In this document: positions 16,510-16,554 of the stretch, in pieces
Layout: each line of letters starts with the position of its first letter
Numbering within the stretch: the stretch's first letter is position 1
Assembly (NCBI GenBank): GCA_030671985.1
Contig: DAOVHI010000012.1
Location: 1 to 16,554, forward strand
Source of the DNA: a bacterium
GTDB lineage: Bacteria > JAHJDO01
DNA length: 16,554 bases
Direction of reading: 5' to 3'
Translations under genes and position numbers: made by a program
The notes under the pieces: model-generated
Told to the model about the DNA's origin: nothing
The model's input: only the letters and a program-made list of their open reading frames with translations
Database searches by the model: none

Positions 16510-16554
16510 TTATGTTAAAAACTCTCTAACTTACTACTAATACTCTAAATATAT

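Noticed and set aside
16504-16512. DnaA-box-like TGTGAATTA upstream of dnaN
   Set aside because: It has two mismatches to TGTGGATAA and is alone in an AT-rich stretch; no cluster of boxes supports an origin here.
16016-16540. 174-codon plus-strand ORF
   Set aside because: It lies antisense over dnaN and its upstream region; its Leu/Ile-rich translation follows from the AT-rich complement. dnaN is certain.

Overview
The window looks like chromosomal DNA from a Gram-negative bacterium next to its replication-gene cluster. The Gram-negative reading rests on an outer-membrane polysaccharide export lipoprotein with a lipobox, a Wzz/Wzc-type copolymerase and a long GyrB carrying the roughly 170-residue insert near its C-terminus. 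The gene neighbourhood (HNH protein next to gatC, PP-loop/NFACT-R fusion, exosortase-style polysaccharide genes) makes me think of an uncultured PVC-group or Omnitrophota-like lineage. That placement is tentative and no single gene proves it.

Positions 1-5655 (all minus strand) are the assembly and export part of an exopolysaccharide locus. In transcription order they are an ExeA-like AAA ATPase, a CpsD/BY-kinase-like ATPase with altered motifs, a Wza-type outer-membrane lipoprotein, a Wzz/GumC-type inner-membrane copolymerase containing a 72-residue tandem duplication, and a secreted alginate-lyase-like protein that runs off the left edge. No glycosyltransferases are in view. Positions 5730-6728 (minus) hold a PP-loop thiolation-type protein with a C-terminal NFACT-R-like domain, which looks like a tRNA modification enzyme.

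Positions 6828-9442 (plus) hold a promoter, tRNA-Glu(UUC), an HNH endonuclease-family protein, gatC, a deletion remnant of an amino-acid permease fused to a PTS EIIA domain, and an OFA-type MFS transporter. tRNA-Glu and gatC both bear on Glu-tRNA(Gln) amidation, but gatA and gatB are not here.

Positions 9450-16452 (minus) form a compact run read from right to left: dnaN, dciA (DUF721), a previously unlisted 46-codon ORF, gyrB, argH and a Na/Pi cotransporter gene. Several joints overlap (ATGA at dciA/small ORF and at argH/transporter), which suggests co-transcription and translational coupling. recF is absent from the usual dnaN-recF-gyrB order. The Na/Pi cotransporter is split by a single in-frame TAG at a position that is normally Gln. 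dnaN is far more AT-rich than the genes downstream of it.

The main things to follow up are the amber-split transporter, the permease/EIIA deletion scar, the tandem duplication in the copolymerase, the small coupled ORF ahead of gyrB, and the altered BY-kinase motifs. I did not find a clearly new defence, mobile or CRISPR-type system.
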